Shown one piece after another: positions 23,646 through 36,429 of a stretch of DNA of 64,000 nt. The notes under the pieces were generated by a model. That model ran no database searches, was not told where the DNA came from, and saw only the letters and a program-made list of their open reading frames with translations. Both the position numbers and the translations under genes were made by a program. Each line of letters opens with the position of its first letter. Position 1 is the stretch's first letter. The stretch covers positions 47,781,192 to 47,845,191 of the forward strand of contig NC_068566.1 in NCBI RefSeq assembly GCF_025698545.1. Reading direction: 5' to 3'. The stretch comes from Gossypium raimondii. Its lineage: Eukaryota; Streptophyta; Magnoliopsida; Malvales; Malvaceae.

Positions 23646-25100
23646 AGAGCATGGGAATTATTATTATATTAATTTGTGATTTCATAAATTTTAAAGGGTT
23701 TTGTAAAAATAGAACGTCACTAATGTCAATATATAGCAAAAAAAAAGAAATAAAAATAAAAAACACATAGAGTTTCGACTACATCTATTTATAGGTTGAA
23801 AAATATATTATATTCATAAATACTAAATCTTGTAGAAAGAAGATATATTTTTGTTTAACTTAACTTGCAAGCAATTTCTTAGAATTCGAGTCACACAACT
23901 CTAACAGGTTTATATAACTAATTTATCATTCTTGGGATACCAAGGCCATTGCTTACTCTCAATACAGTAGATGATCAGATGACCAACCAATGAACAATTT
24001 ATATGCAATCTATAAACCAAGTGCTAAGCCAGAAATTGAACATTTTTGGAGCTCACGTTGGTCTTGTAAGAACTTAAACTTTACAATCCAATCCGTCCAC
24101 CTCCTTTAGAAGAACCTTTGATGTCAAATTCATGGGTTCCATTTCTTTACATTTTACAACTAAAATTCACCAACCCAATCATCAATCAAGCTTGCTATTT
24201 CATCAAACTGTGATTCCACTCTTTCTTTTTAATTTTTTTTTCTTGTTTTCCAAATGCTTAACCAACAAGGAAGGACATTTAGGATGGATTGGATGACTCT
24301 ATATTATATATTCTTGACAACCATGACTTTTAAATCTTGTCATATCTTTACTTTAATTTGCACTCAACTTTAGTTTATTCTTTAAATTTTGGTGGTTGCA
24401 TTTTCGAAGAGAAAATTTCGGTTCAAATTTTAGAAATGACATTGTTAAGAGGAACAATCATAATCCGTAAAAAGATTAGTCATCATGAACCATAAGGATG
24501 AAGTCAGAAATTAATTTTTAGGGGCGGAATTAAGTTATGTATTCTTTTTATAGCTAAAATACAATTTCGTCAATGTATTAGCTTATATCTTTATAACTTT
24601 TAAATGGTTAAAATGTTATCATTTTTTAATGCTAAAATGCCATTTATCATTTTATAGTTTTATAAAATATAAAAGGACTAATGTGATATATTTTTTTTAT
24701 TTTAGAGACTTTGGTTCCTACCAATCTCTTACTATCGCCCTTGATGAATCATAAAACCACTATGAAAGATATCTAAAGATTAGATTTTATTGATTTTTCT
24801 AATTTCCTTTAAATTAGAATTGTGATTTGTCTAAGCTCTTGACCCTCCTCTTGAGTCAGTTAGTTGGAAGCATGAATCATGATGCAGGTAATATGATACT
24901 GTTTTTTCTATCATTATACGTACAGTGAAATTTGGAATTTTTTTGCTTAATTACTGTTCTATATTCAGTCAAAGCACATTAATATCCAGAAATTTGGATT
25001 ACCAAAATTTATTATGTTTTGGGATTTGGAAACCATATGATAGCTAGCTTTAACCTTCTATTAATTCTAAATCATCAGATAAGTTGTATTGCACTTTTTG

Positions 25101-25612
25101 GGGTTAAATTCTGATATTAATTTTTATATTTTATAAAAGTTGTGGATTTAGTCCTGCATTTTAATTTAGTTATTTTAGTTTTATACTTTACAAATTTTAA
25201 AATTTCAGTTTTCATCAAACAATAATTGTTAAATTCATTAAGTTTTCTATTTTCAAAATATGATGCGGAAAATATATTATCATGTGTAATGTCATGCCAA
25301 CTTATTATTTCCACATATTATTCACTAAATAACCAATTAATAGATGTTATTTTGTGTCAATACCAAAATTTCAAAATTTTAAAAGCATAAGAACTTAAAA
25401 TGGCCCAATTAGAAAATATGAACTAAATTTATAATTATGCATAGTACAAGACTAGTAATTGAATTTAACCAAACAAATTTAACGTTTATTGTTTTGGTAA
25501 TGACTAAAATTTTAAAATTGAAAAGTACAGAGATTAAAATTGATCAAATTAAAATATAAAGACTAAATCCACAACTTTTTCAAAGCATAGAAACTAACAG
25601 CAAAGTCTAAAC
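25101..25612. mobile_element. Fold-back element family F, copy 1
   Basis: Left end GGTTAAATTCTGATATTAAT; right end reads, reverse-complemented, GTTTAGACTTTGCTGTTAG. The inner arms share 'agttgtggatttagtc'. The internal sequence, including 'aatgtcatgcca', 'agtacaagactagtaattga' and 'aagtacagagattaaaatt', matches the copy at 30112-30652. No coding capacity, so it is non-autonomous. Confidence 0.6.
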
Positions 25613-27129
25613 TTTTTTTATATATTTCATGTTTGTTTTATGATTCATGTTTAGGGTTTGTGACTATTCTACTCAACAATATCGTCTTTAAAATTTTAAT
25701 ATTTATTTTCTAATATGATAAACTTTAACACTACACCCAACATTTATAAATCATCGAAAATAAACTGTATTTCGTATGAATTATTTTGAAACACAAATAG
25801 CACATCCAAACCATTCTCTTTTCTTTGAAAAATCCACACAAAAGCCAACTTGTTAAACATCATATCTATTGTTGAATTAATCAATAATAGTAGTTACTTT
25901 AAAATATTCCTTTAATCGTAACCCCTATACTTGAAAAATAAAAAGGAACCTAGCTATTTGCATAAACAAAACCATTAACGCATAGATTCCATGGTGTTTA
26001 ACAAATTAAAAGAAAAATCATGGATGCAACACTATGATCATGAAGGGAACCATGTGGATGATTAAGACTTTGTCGTTTTATTATCATTTTTTTTATAAAT
26101 TTTTCTCACAACTTGCATTTACTTTAGAACATGGGTTTTCAGTTTGTACATTAATGAAATGAAGCTGGTATATGATTAAGCTTTCTTTTTTCTTTTTTTA
26201 AATATATGATCAAGAAATCAAGGCAATAATTTTTTATTAGCTATGGATTTAATTGAATTTGACAATTTAAACACATGCTTAATAACATGTAATTAAAAAT
26301 AAGAAAAAAGCCAAAATAAAGGTTAAAAAAAACCCTAATCTTATATATATATATATATTGCATGTCAGCTTGTGAAGAGGACATAACTTTATAAAGGCCC
26401 TAACTAAGAGACATAGCAAATGATGTTTGCAGTTAAGGGAGATAGAATAGGGAAATGAGTATATATTAAAGCAGGCATTGGCCTTCACATGATGATGTTA
26501 TTGTTTATCTATTCACAAGGCAACTGCTTTATTGTTATTATTATTATTAATCAAAGTAATTGTTAGGTTCAATGCATGTATGCCCCAAAATGCAGGATAT
26601 GCTGATCCCTAATGTAGTACTTTTACTGTTTAAGTTTAATTTTGTTTAGGTAAAAGGTTGTGTTCAAATAAATTCTTTTTAATGATGATGATTTCAAATA
26701 AGGGTGAAGTCAGGCAATTATTTTAAGGGAATAAAAATTTTTGCAGGAATCAAAGTGTAATTTTATCAATATACTATTAAAAGGACTATATAAACATTTT
26801 TTTTTCTTTTGAGGCTCCTTCTGCTCTGATTCCAAATTTTTTGAACTTAATCGAATTACTTGAAAAAGAAGAGATCTTCAATTTGACATGAATTCACTTT
26901 CTTAATTTCCTCGTCCTATAATAAGAATCCAACAAATGTCAATTAATCATAAGTGTAATGATAAATAACTTGCATTGCTTAAATCCTTATTCCTATACCT
27001 ATTGTTTGGTTCAAAATTAAACAACCCCAGCTATTACCTTTGATTTTTAAAGAATACAATATGTCGAACAAATAAGCAATAATGTTCAATTATTCCAAAA
27101 ATTCTCACATCAATATTAGAATTCTAATC

Positions 27130-27350
27130 CAAACTTGAAATTTTGATCCAATCAATTTGAATTCAAACTTGATCCAATTTTATCATAAAATTTATAATTT
27201 AATTTTATCCAAAAATTGATCCAAAATTAAAATTGACCCGAACTTAAAATTACCTTAATCTAAATTAATTCAATTCTTATTGATTATACTCTAAAATTTA
27301 AGCCTCAAACTCAAATGATCTAAACTAAAAAATAACTATCCAAAATCAAT
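27130..27350. repeat. Degenerate short-period repeat array, locus 1
   Basis: Runs of variants of 'AATTGATCCAAACTTGAAATT' with spacing near 18-22 bases. Similar arrays occur at 39115-39800 and 42480-42770 and, in the opposite sense, at 51990-52160. Confidence 0.45.
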
Positions 27351-29717
27351 TTAACCCTCCTAGTTAAATAAAAGCTTCGATGAATATGAGATTAACACAT
27401 AAAACATTGAAAATCATCATAAACAAGTCCTTAAACGTTTTTGGACCGACCAAAACACCTTTCATTACTAAGCTTTAAATTCTCTCATACTCTCATTCGA
27501 TCTCTAATCTTCTCTTAACACCTACATTTTGACCATCTTAACTTACCTATAACTCTCACCTTCCAAGTAAACCATCCAACATCACCATAACCCCACATAA
27601 AAACCTGTCAAATGTTTAAATCTTCACATCTTCACCTAGGAAAATTGGGAAACCCAATTAAGAAGAATCCCATTAGCAATTAGGAGAAGGAACCATTGGA
27701 GCATTAAAAAGAAGTCATCACTAAAAGTTTGCCACGTGACCCTCTTGTCACGTGTTAGTGAAGAAGAAGCCCAAACATCAATGCGTTTGCATGTGCATTT
27801 TGGGTTTTCGTTTCGGTGGCCTATTCTTACTTTCACGCTCCCACGTGACTCCATTTTTGCCTGTCTTAGTTTTGGGGAGGGGGGGGGGGTTATGATTTTT
27901 TCTTTTTAGTTTCTCTTCTCTTAATTAACCCTAATTTTTGGTTTATTGGTTAAGATAGAAGTTTTGAATTCGTGAGTATTTGGGCTCGAGCTTCATACTC
28001 GAGTGAAGTCATAAATTTTGGAGAGATCAAGGGTAAATTATATATTAATGTAAGAGTTAAAATATAATTTTATAATTGTATTGATATATATTTTTATAGT
28101 TTTTAAAAGGATAAATTAATGAGGGTCAAACTACAATTTTACTATTTATCTATTTATAAATTTTCAGAACTAAAAGTATAATTTTCCATTTGAGCAGGGC
28201 CTCCCTTCGCCATTGCCTATGCCGCATGTCATGCGTGGATTTTGTTCAATTCTTTTTGGATTAGTCTAGTTTTATTTAGTTTTTTTGTTTGTTGTGCGCT
28301 GTAATAATTAAATTCTATATTGTAATTGAACAAATATATAATTATATTTGTATTATCCTAGTAACTATATTTGTACTAGTAAAACTTAAAAAAAATTAAC
28401 CTTATTTTTCCTACTTATAATTGTAATTGATTTTGATTTATAATTGTAATTGATTTTGATTTATGAATGATTGGTTCAATTCTTTAACATTTGGAACAAT
28501 ATTAACATTCTAATTTTCAAATTTACTATTCATTTAGTTTTTTAGTTACAATTATACAAGAAGTTGTATAATATTATTTATAATATTATTGAATCAATAG
28601 TTGAATAAAGAAATTGAGAACAACATTTTAAATTAAAACCCTTGGTTTAGTTTGGGTTCAATTCTACTAAATTCAATTCAATTTCGATTCGATTATTACA
28701 TAAATATATTCGATTTGATTTAAATTTTGATTTACAAGTTATTATTTGTATAAACCCAAATTTCAATTTTATTTTATTTATAATTAATTTTAATTTTTAT
28801 AGCGTGAAAAATAATCATGAAATATTTAAAGTAATGAAAATAATTTAAAAATATTGTTTTTAAAAAATTATGAACCTGTCTAAGCTAATGGAATCAGAAT
28901 GATTGGGTTAAATTTAAAATTCAATTTGAGTACAATTTCGATCACTAAATTCACACAATGAACCAAAATTTGCCATGTTATCTTCTTCCATCTTAATCTA
29001 AATTTATTTATTTTTCTTTGGTTGTCTAAGACTCTTTGGTATTCATGTCCCAATTAAATTTAAAGTCAAATTAAATTGAGTCTCTAAATAAAACAAGTTT
29101 TCTCAATCCATGAGATTAAAACCTTTATAAAAATTGAGTTGATTGATTGAGTTTTGAACAACATTTCTTCACTAAATATTGGAAAGTAATGGTTCAATAT
29201 TGGCATGAAAAGTAAAGATAAAGAAAAGCATTGCAAACATAAAAAGGAAATTAATAATTAAAGCCATCACTAATCTCAATAAAACATGTCCTTAGCTTCA
29301 AAAAAAGGAATAATCAAAGGACGAATATTGTGCCACTTATAATGAAGACACCCCAATTTTGTCTAGCTTTTATTTTTTTTAATTGTTTCAATGTGGAAGA
29401 ACCCTTTCAAAGCTTTTATGTTATTAATTGGGGTTTCTTCCAAGAGATAAATTAAGACTTTTAATGAATGGAACAGGAACCCATTCATCAATATTTTAAT
29501 CAAACAATGACAACCAAAAGTCTAAACAAGAAAGATTATAATATTATATTTTAATTAAGAGAATATAATAATGGGGTAAATAGATTATAAAGCAAATCAT
29601 AGTTAATGGAGCCAAAACAGTCCAAATAAGAGGCCTCCTTTTGAGGAGCGGAAAGCATATACGCAAATGAAAGCTGGGCTACATGGTGCCTAAGAATAGG
29701 TAGGGACCAAAAAGTTG

Positions 29718-30022
29718 GGGAAAAGTATTGTGAGGTTCTTATATTAAAGAATAAATTGGTCATTCTGTTAAAAATGTTATTCATTTTCAATGTTAAAAAT
29801 TAGTTTCTATATGTCAGCATGAGGTACATGTGGCATGTCATGTGTAATTATCTAGTTATTTTGTCAGCTACACCAATTTTTAATAGTAAAAATAGATGAA
29901 ATTTTGAATAGGAGGGACCAATTACTTTTTAATCTAACTTATGGGGGCTAATTTGCCCATTTTTGAGTAAATGAGAGAATGCAATTTGACTCTTGGTATA
30001 GGGCTTTCATGGTACTTTTACC
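29718..30022. mobile_element. GGTAAAAGTACC-family MITE, internally deleted copy
   Basis: The left end GGGAAAAGTATTGTGAGG and right end GGTACTTTTACC match the family termini. The shared interior ('aataaattggtcattctgtt', 'gcatgaggtacatgtggcat', 'gcaatttgactcttggtata') is present, but part of the left arm is missing. Confidence 0.65.
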
Positions 30023-30111
30023 ATAATTTTGTGTTGGGAGGTCAAAATTAAATCATAAAATTTTCGGAACAACAAATTGTAATTTTATCAATGTTTTAAC
30101 AAATATTTAAG

Positions 30112-30652
30112 TGGTTAAAACTTGATATTAATATTTGTAATTTGTAAAATTATGATTTAATCTTTGGACTTTAATTTGGTCATTTTAGTCCCTATACTTT
30201 TTAAACTTAAAATCACAGTCCTTACCAAACAACAAAAGTTAAATTCATTAAGTTCTATTATTTGAAAATCGATATGTTGAACATATAATCATATGTATAA
30301 TGTCATGCCACTTGTTATTTTCACATATACTAATTAAAAATCTAGTTAATGAATTAACGACTATCATTTGCATCAAGACTAGAATTTTAAAATTCAAAAG
30401 TATAGGGACTTAAAATGATCCAATTGGAGAATATAGACTAAATCTATAACTATTAGCATAGTACATGATCGGTAATTGAATTTAATCAAATGGATTTAAC
30501 TACTACTGCTCGGTTAAGATTAAAATTTCAAAATTAGATAAGTACAGAGATTAAAATTAACCAGTTCGAAATACAAAACTAAAATTGGCCAAACTATAAA
30601 GATTAAATCTATAACTTTTGCAAATTACATGAACTAATAACAGAATTTAACC
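30112..30652. mobile_element. Fold-back element family F, copy 2
   Basis: Begins GGTTAAAACTTGATATTAAT and ends ACTAATAACAGAATTTAACC, imperfect inverted ends. Interior phrases are shared with 25101-25612 in the same orientation. Length about 541 bp against 512 bp for the other copy. Confidence 0.6.
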
Positions 30653-31034
30653 TATTGAAGTAGTATTTGAAGGAACAATGGAGCTAATGCTTGTGTCAAC
30701 ATTTCTTGAATTTGTCCCTGGTAACAAGTCAAGATAAGCTAGTATTCATATTGTGTCCATATGATTTCTATATGTTATTATCGTATTTAATATATATTTA
30801 TTTAATTATATATTTGTATGGCTCTGCTAGAAAACTTTTCTTTTAAATCTTTTAAATTTTATAATTTTAAATTAGTAAAGATAACATTGTACTTTGACCT
30901 CTTCTAAAATGATAAAAGTTTGATTTAATCTTTTAAAAATTATAAAGATTGAAATACAGAAATTACAATTTGATTTCGACTCCTAAAATTTTTTTGACTT
31001 CGCGGCTGCATATTTGCGTTTTTTTTCTTATTGT

Positions 31035-31142
31035 ATTAGGTATCCTACATCTGAACTGAATTCTTTCTGGTTAAAGAATCTCTTTCTAGTTACTCTAGAA
31101 CAATTAAGAGATTCTCTAGAAGAAATACGGGGTTCTGCTTTT
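31035..31142 (+). pseudogene. ycf2: Plastid ycf2 fragment, inverted downstream piece (NUPT)
   Basis: In plus frame this encodes [20 protein letters not shown] and then [15 protein letters not shown], which I recognise as a segment of the chloroplast Ycf2 protein. In Ycf2 this segment directly follows the part encoded by the neighbouring minus-strand piece, so here it lies inverted relative to it. About 35 codons, non-functional; it is nuclear-integrated plastid DNA. Confidence 0.85.
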
Positions 31143-31147
31143 GACAA

Positions 31148-31660
31148 CAACTCAATCATGTATGATGGAATCATCAAAGATTTGACCTTTTTGAACTCTG
31201 TCTGTAACTCACTATAGGCTCGGGAAACAAAGAGAAGATGTGTACGAACGAGATATCCAGCAACAAGAAGAAGGAAAATGATTGAATAGAGGAACTCCTG
31301 AACATTTGGCGATCTCAAATGTGTCGATATCAATGGTGACTCATTATTTCGATGAATCATTTCTTCGGACAAAAGAAAATTATGTAAACACTCACTCGAA
31401 ATCTCACTTATCAGATTCCATTGTGGAAGACACAATTTTTTCTGAAGAATTCGCCATGATATATCTGATCCATGCATAATATCATGAAAAATGGACACAA
31501 ATTTTTGACTGCTACTTAGTATCGGCAATAAATCTGAAAAAGTATCTAAAAATATCAAATTTAGATATTTAGACCCTGTCGAAATAAGGAACCATGACAT
31601 ATATGTTTGGAATAAATTTAGTTTCAAGAGAATTATAAAAGCACTATCTCGTTGAACGTG
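31148..31660 (-). pseudogene. ycf2: Plastid ycf2 fragment, main piece (NUPT)
   Basis: The minus strand encodes about 165 codons matching an internal part of Ycf2: [56 protein letters not shown], and [14 protein letters not shown] at the 3' side. The match begins around 31655 with QRDSAF and stops at the inversion junction near 31145. Ycf2 is a plastid protein of over 2,000 residues, linked in published work to the protein-import motor complex; this is about 8% of it with no plastid promoter, so no function is expected. The frame is still open with scattered substitutions, which suggests a not very old insertion. Confidence 0.9.
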
Positions 31661-32905
31661 TTTTAATTATGGCAAGGTCTAATTGGTTGTCCATTCATCT
31701 CTCAATATTGGAGCCCATTATGTTGATTATGGGCCTCAAGATCAAAACTTGGCTGAGTTGCTTGGTCCAATGTTAACCGAATAGGGACAATTTAACCTTG
31801 TAAAGCCGAAAAACACAAATAATACTAGAATTCTCCCAACCACTTTGTCGGTGAAAATTTTTTTTTAGAATTATTATTTTATAAAAACTAATATTGATTT
31901 TGAAAAGGAAATACATTTTTTAAGTAAATAATTATTTTTTAAAAAAATTGAAAGGGCTAAATAGTTCTATATGTATGTAAATTAACTTTATCCATGTGCC
32001 AAAGCCCGATTCAAAAAATTTTCAAGCCTAAGTTCGAATTTGACCTTGTCCAAAGTTACTAAAACTGGATTGGATCAATCGATCGATACATCGACTCAAG
32101 GCAGAAAAGAAATTAATTAATCCAAGAATTGATATGAAAATAGATTAAATTAAATTATTAATTTTATAAGGGCTCAAAATGTAATTTTTATTTAATTACA
32201 GGGTTAAAGTGAATTATTATTTCTAAAAGGGACTGAAAAAGAATATTACACTATTTAATTAAGGGCTAAAGTCCTACCTACCTCCTAGTTACGCCTTATA
32301 TATGTATATACTAAAATTGTAAATAAAATTATTTTGTTTTTTTTTATATTTGTTTCATGAAAAGCAACTTGTCAACGTAAAATTATTTACAAGTCGGTGG
32401 AAAATAAGCTTCTTTTTTATAAATTGACTTATCTTTTTAAAAGCATAAGCCATTTTCTGAAAAATAGCTCGTTTATAAGTAATTTTATTTTTATATAAAA
32501 TTAATTTGAATTAAACTTAAAATTATTATATTAATGATAAATTTTAATTTTAAAATATTTTAAAATATATAGAGTTTTAATATCAAATATTATAATATTC
32601 AATGTTATTAAACATACATATTTAATTATTTATATTTATTAATATAATTAATATGATTTATTATTTTAATAAGTTATTTAATATTTATATTCATATTTGT
32701 TTAAATCATACTTAGCTTCATTTATCCTTCCAACTCTAATGTACCACTATTCACTCTCATATATTTAATGTATGTAATTTAAAATTAAGTTTTAATTAGG
32801 CGTTGCATATTATTAAGTTTATATATGATATTAATTATTATAAAATATTATCTTATTATAAAATAAATTCGGTTGTCAAAAGAAAATGATATTATAATAT
32901 TTTGT

Positions 32906-32909
<4 letters not shown>

Positions 32910-32939
<30 letters not shown>
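32910..32939. repeat. (AT)n microsatellite
   Basis: About 15 uninterrupted AT dinucleotides in intergenic DNA. Confidence 0.9.
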
Positions 32940-32943
<4 letters not shown>

Positions 32944-33417
32944 TGTTGTGTTTGTTTACTTAGAACAATTTTTAGAAAATGGTCTCAGAAAAATTTGTCA
33001 AACAACGGAAAATATTTTATACAAAATCATCCAAACACCGTAAAATATTAATTTTTCTAAAAAATTTCAAATATTTTTTTGAAAGTTGTTTTAGTGAGAC
33101 AGGTACTACATTATTTTTTTAAAGAAATAAAGGATTTATAAAAATTTAAATTACATTTACTCTTATTTATTTTATTTTTATTATGAATGTATTGTTTTAA
33201 TTTATTTCTTCTCATTTAATTAACTCGATTCAAAAGTTCTATAATAATAGAAATATATTTAATTGGTCTGGCATATAATGGGCCTTATTTATATATTTAG
33301 GCATGTCATGTAACATATTGGGCCTCTAGATGGGTTTTAGGAACAATCTGATTTTAATTTAGTAGGTTAGTTTTTTTTAGAAAATGTAGACTAGATGTAG
33401 GATGAGATTTATATATA

Positions 33418-33742
33418 GGTAAAACTATCATGGAAATTTATACATTAGATCAAAGAGTAAACTGGTCTTTCAGTTAAAATTTCCATCTATTTCTATTATT
33501 AAGTGAGGATGGATTACTGTCTAGTTGCTTGAATTAGTTTCTTCACGTCAGCGTAAGGTACAAGAGACAAATTATTTTGTTAAAAATTTCCATCCATCTC
33601 GCTATTTGTTAAAAATTCTGTATATTTTTAACAAAAGAGCTACTTTGCTTTTTAACTTAAGGACTAATTTATCAAATTTTAAAGTGAAAGGGGATGAAAC
33701 GCGATTTGATTCTTAACAAAAAGACTCAATGGTAGCTCTACC
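33418..33742. mobile_element. GGTAAAAGTACC-family MITE copy
   Basis: Left end GGTAAAACTATCATGG and right end GGTAGCTCTACC are imperfect inverted termini of the family. The interior holds 'ttagatcaaagagtaaactg' and 'cgtcagcgtaaggtacaaga'. Flanks do not give a clean target duplication. Confidence 0.65.
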
Positions 33743-34076
33743 ATATGGAGATAAACAATAGATACATAAGTATGCAAAGCAATAGATATACAATAAAACT
33801 AGTGATATTTCTAGACCAAATTCTTTGATGTACTCTTTAGGCTAAGATTTTATGTGGAGATCACTTGTTTTGATAGATACAAGGGACAAATTATATTATT
33901 AAAGGATATAAAACACATACTATATAGTAGCTAGCTAGGATATGGACTTGTACATTTTCATCCTTTTATCCTTTTTCTCATGCCTACTTATCTTTGTCTT
34001 AATTGAAACCATGCCCAAGTAGAAATGGATTTAATTATTGTCTTAATTAGTTTCTCAATTATGTTGAGATTAAATT

Positions 34077-34620
34077 TGTTTATGGGTTGGATTATTCGTC
34101 CAAGTTCGAAGGCCCGTTCAAAATTTGGAAGGATTTAGGTAAAAATATTAGGCTTAAAAATGGGTTTGAGCAAAAATATTAGGCCTGTTTAAATTATGGG
34201 CCAGGCTTGGGCTTGAACATTCAAGGCTCGAGCTCAACCCGACCCGACCATTTTTAAGTCTTTAAAACTTAATATTATGTTATTTTTATATATTATGTAA
34301 TTTATAACACATAAAAAATAAATCTATACTAAAAATATAATACTACTCTAATGTAAAGATTAAAATAATGTTAAGATTGTTATATAAAAATATTCAATAA
34401 AAATATTTAAAATTATTAAATATTAAATTAAAATAATGTAATTTTTTTTAAAATAATATGGGTGAGCCTAAAATGAGATTGGATTAGTCTTTTACAAATA
34501 TAGGTGGGCTTGAGCGAAATTTTAGGCCTATATTTTGGGCCGGGTCAAGCTTGGGCAAGCATAAATTATGTTAACATCATGCTTAAACCTGATCTGAATC
34601 CAACTAATGAACACCTCAGA
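34077..34620 (+). repeat. Diverged direct repeat, left member
   Basis: Carries GGGTTGG...GTCCAAGTTCGA, 'caaaaatattaggc', a GACCCGACC-type core, an AT-rich middle and 'atgttaacatcatgcttaaa', then 'aacacctc'. The same landmarks recur in the same order at 34793-35308, about 716 bases downstream. Either a tandem duplication or two insertions of one GC-cored dispersed repeat. Confidence 0.6.
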
Positions 34621-34792
34621 AATTTAGGATTTAATTTGTCTGATTTAATTTTGATCAAATTGATAACAATGTTAATTGTGGTGATTTATATATATTATTT
34701 GTACTTAACCACTAATAAATTTACATGTCAGATCAATCTTTAGGCTTGTTTTTTTTTTTTTTAATTCATATAATCACTTTAACTTAGACTTT

Positions 34793-35308
34793 TCCATGGG
34801 TCGGGCTACTCATCTAAGTTCGATGGCCCACCAAAATTTGGTAGGGTTTGGGCAAAAATATTAGACTTAAAAAATTGATTTGGGTAAAAAATTGTCCCGT
34901 TTAAAATATGGGTCAGATTCAAGCTTGAACATTCAATGCCTTAGCTTGGTCCAACCCGACCTATTTCTAATATATTATATTGTGTTATTTTTATATGATG
35001 TATAATTTATAACACACACTAAAATTAAATCTATAGTAATATATAATACTATAATGTAAACATTAAAAAAATATTAAGATGTCTATATATAAAATTTTAA
35101 AAATGAAAAATATATAAAATTGGTTAAAAATTAAATTTAAAAAAAAAGGGCAAGCCTAAAATGAGCTTGGGTTAGCCTCTCACAAATATGAACGGGTTTA
35201 AGTTAAATTTTAGACCTATATTTCGAGTTAGGTCAGGCTTGAGCTAGTATAAAGTATGTTAATATCATGCTTAAGCGGGATTTGACTTATCAACACCTCT
35301 ATTTTAAT
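34793..35308 (+). repeat. Diverged direct repeat, right member
   Basis: Landmarks: GGGTCGGGCTACTCATCTAA, 'gggcaaaaatattagac', 'caacccgacc', 'atgttaatatcatgcttaag' and 'caacacctc'. Diverged from the left member by many substitutions and indels, so the duplication is not recent. Confidence 0.6.
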
Positions 35309-36429
35309 CGCAACAACTAAAAATATTATGAGTTCGAACCTATTAGGAAACAAGTGAAACTAAACTAAAGTTTAAAAATGAAACCTCAATTTTATTATAG
35401 ACTAAAACTAGAATAAACCACTAAAAATGAACCGATAAGAGCCATATTAATAAAATCATAGATGTGGCACATTTCACCCTTAACTAAACCTCGTTACACA
35501 CTAGAAAAATGATCCAACTTAATTACAACCAAACAACTCTTTAAAAGTCAACTTGATTGATTGCTTAATTAGTATGTTTCAATGAAAGGAGTCTATATTT
35601 TATATTAATATTTGATGGGAAGCAATTAGAGGACGACGATGCAAACAATGGGTATAGAGAAAAAAAAATTAAGATTAATTCAAGGAAGTAGATCATTTCT
35701 CTGTATTCATTTGCTTCTAAAATCACCTTTCTTTGACATATCCATGATAATTAAGTTTAAAATATAATAAGGATAATCTCTTACTAGTGGGTCTTACTAG
35801 TCATTTTCTTTTTAAAAAAGTATGGGTGAAGTTGTTTATTCTTCTTCTTGTGATTTAATCTACGAGTTTTACTAGTAGCTTTGAAAAGATAATAAATAGG
35901 CTATAAATTATAATGGTTAATTTAGGTTTTAGTAAAACTTGAAATGTTGTTCACCAAAGTAAAAGAAAAGTTAATTCAAAGAGAATAAACCAACAAGATA
36001 GAAAATTTAGATTCTAATTTACAAATGTATTGAAAGTTTGGATAGAGAATTTAGAAAGCAACAAGGTTGAGATAGAAATATTATTTGAAAAAGCACATTG
36101 GTTTGATTTTCTTCAAGTCCTGGAAACAGATGTTGTAACAAATTTTTCGACCCATTATTTTGGAAGTTAAACACGGGAGTAAAAGAATAGCAAAAAACTA
36201 TGATTGTTAATGCAATTCGAATTAACAATTTCACTACTATAGAATTTAGCTCAGAGAATAAATTCACTAACTGTTATTTTTGGTAAACAGTTGATTAAAG
36301 CCCAATCAACTCAACTCTCACATGGATAATTGCAGCCTCAGTGTTGTCTAATTGTTTGCACTCGCACTCCCCACAATAACTGATGAATGTCAAAAGTAAC
36401 ATATTTTAATTCCATTCTTAATGCATTTT

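Larger units (their letters stand above)
19310..31034. other. Gene-free intergenic region with repeats
   Basis: About 11.7 kb without a supportable gene. It contains a fold-back element (21412-21726), a rearranged AT-rich block (22040-22740), a tRNA-like segment plus perfect hairpin (22775-22903), a SINE-like copy (23504-23645), two copies of one fold-back element (25101-25612 and 30112-30652), dispersed-repeat copies near 24.5, 26.7 and 28.0 kb, a degenerate short-period array (27130-27350), a ten-G run near 27878 and a MITE (29718-30022). Between these I see only AT-rich sequence. Confidence 0.55.

Noticed and set aside
29551..29790. 79-codon minus-strand frame
   Set aside because: Runs into the MITE at 29718-30022 and has no recognisable family.
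31282..31479. 65-codon plus-strand frame
   Set aside because: It is the antisense of the plastid ycf2 fragment.
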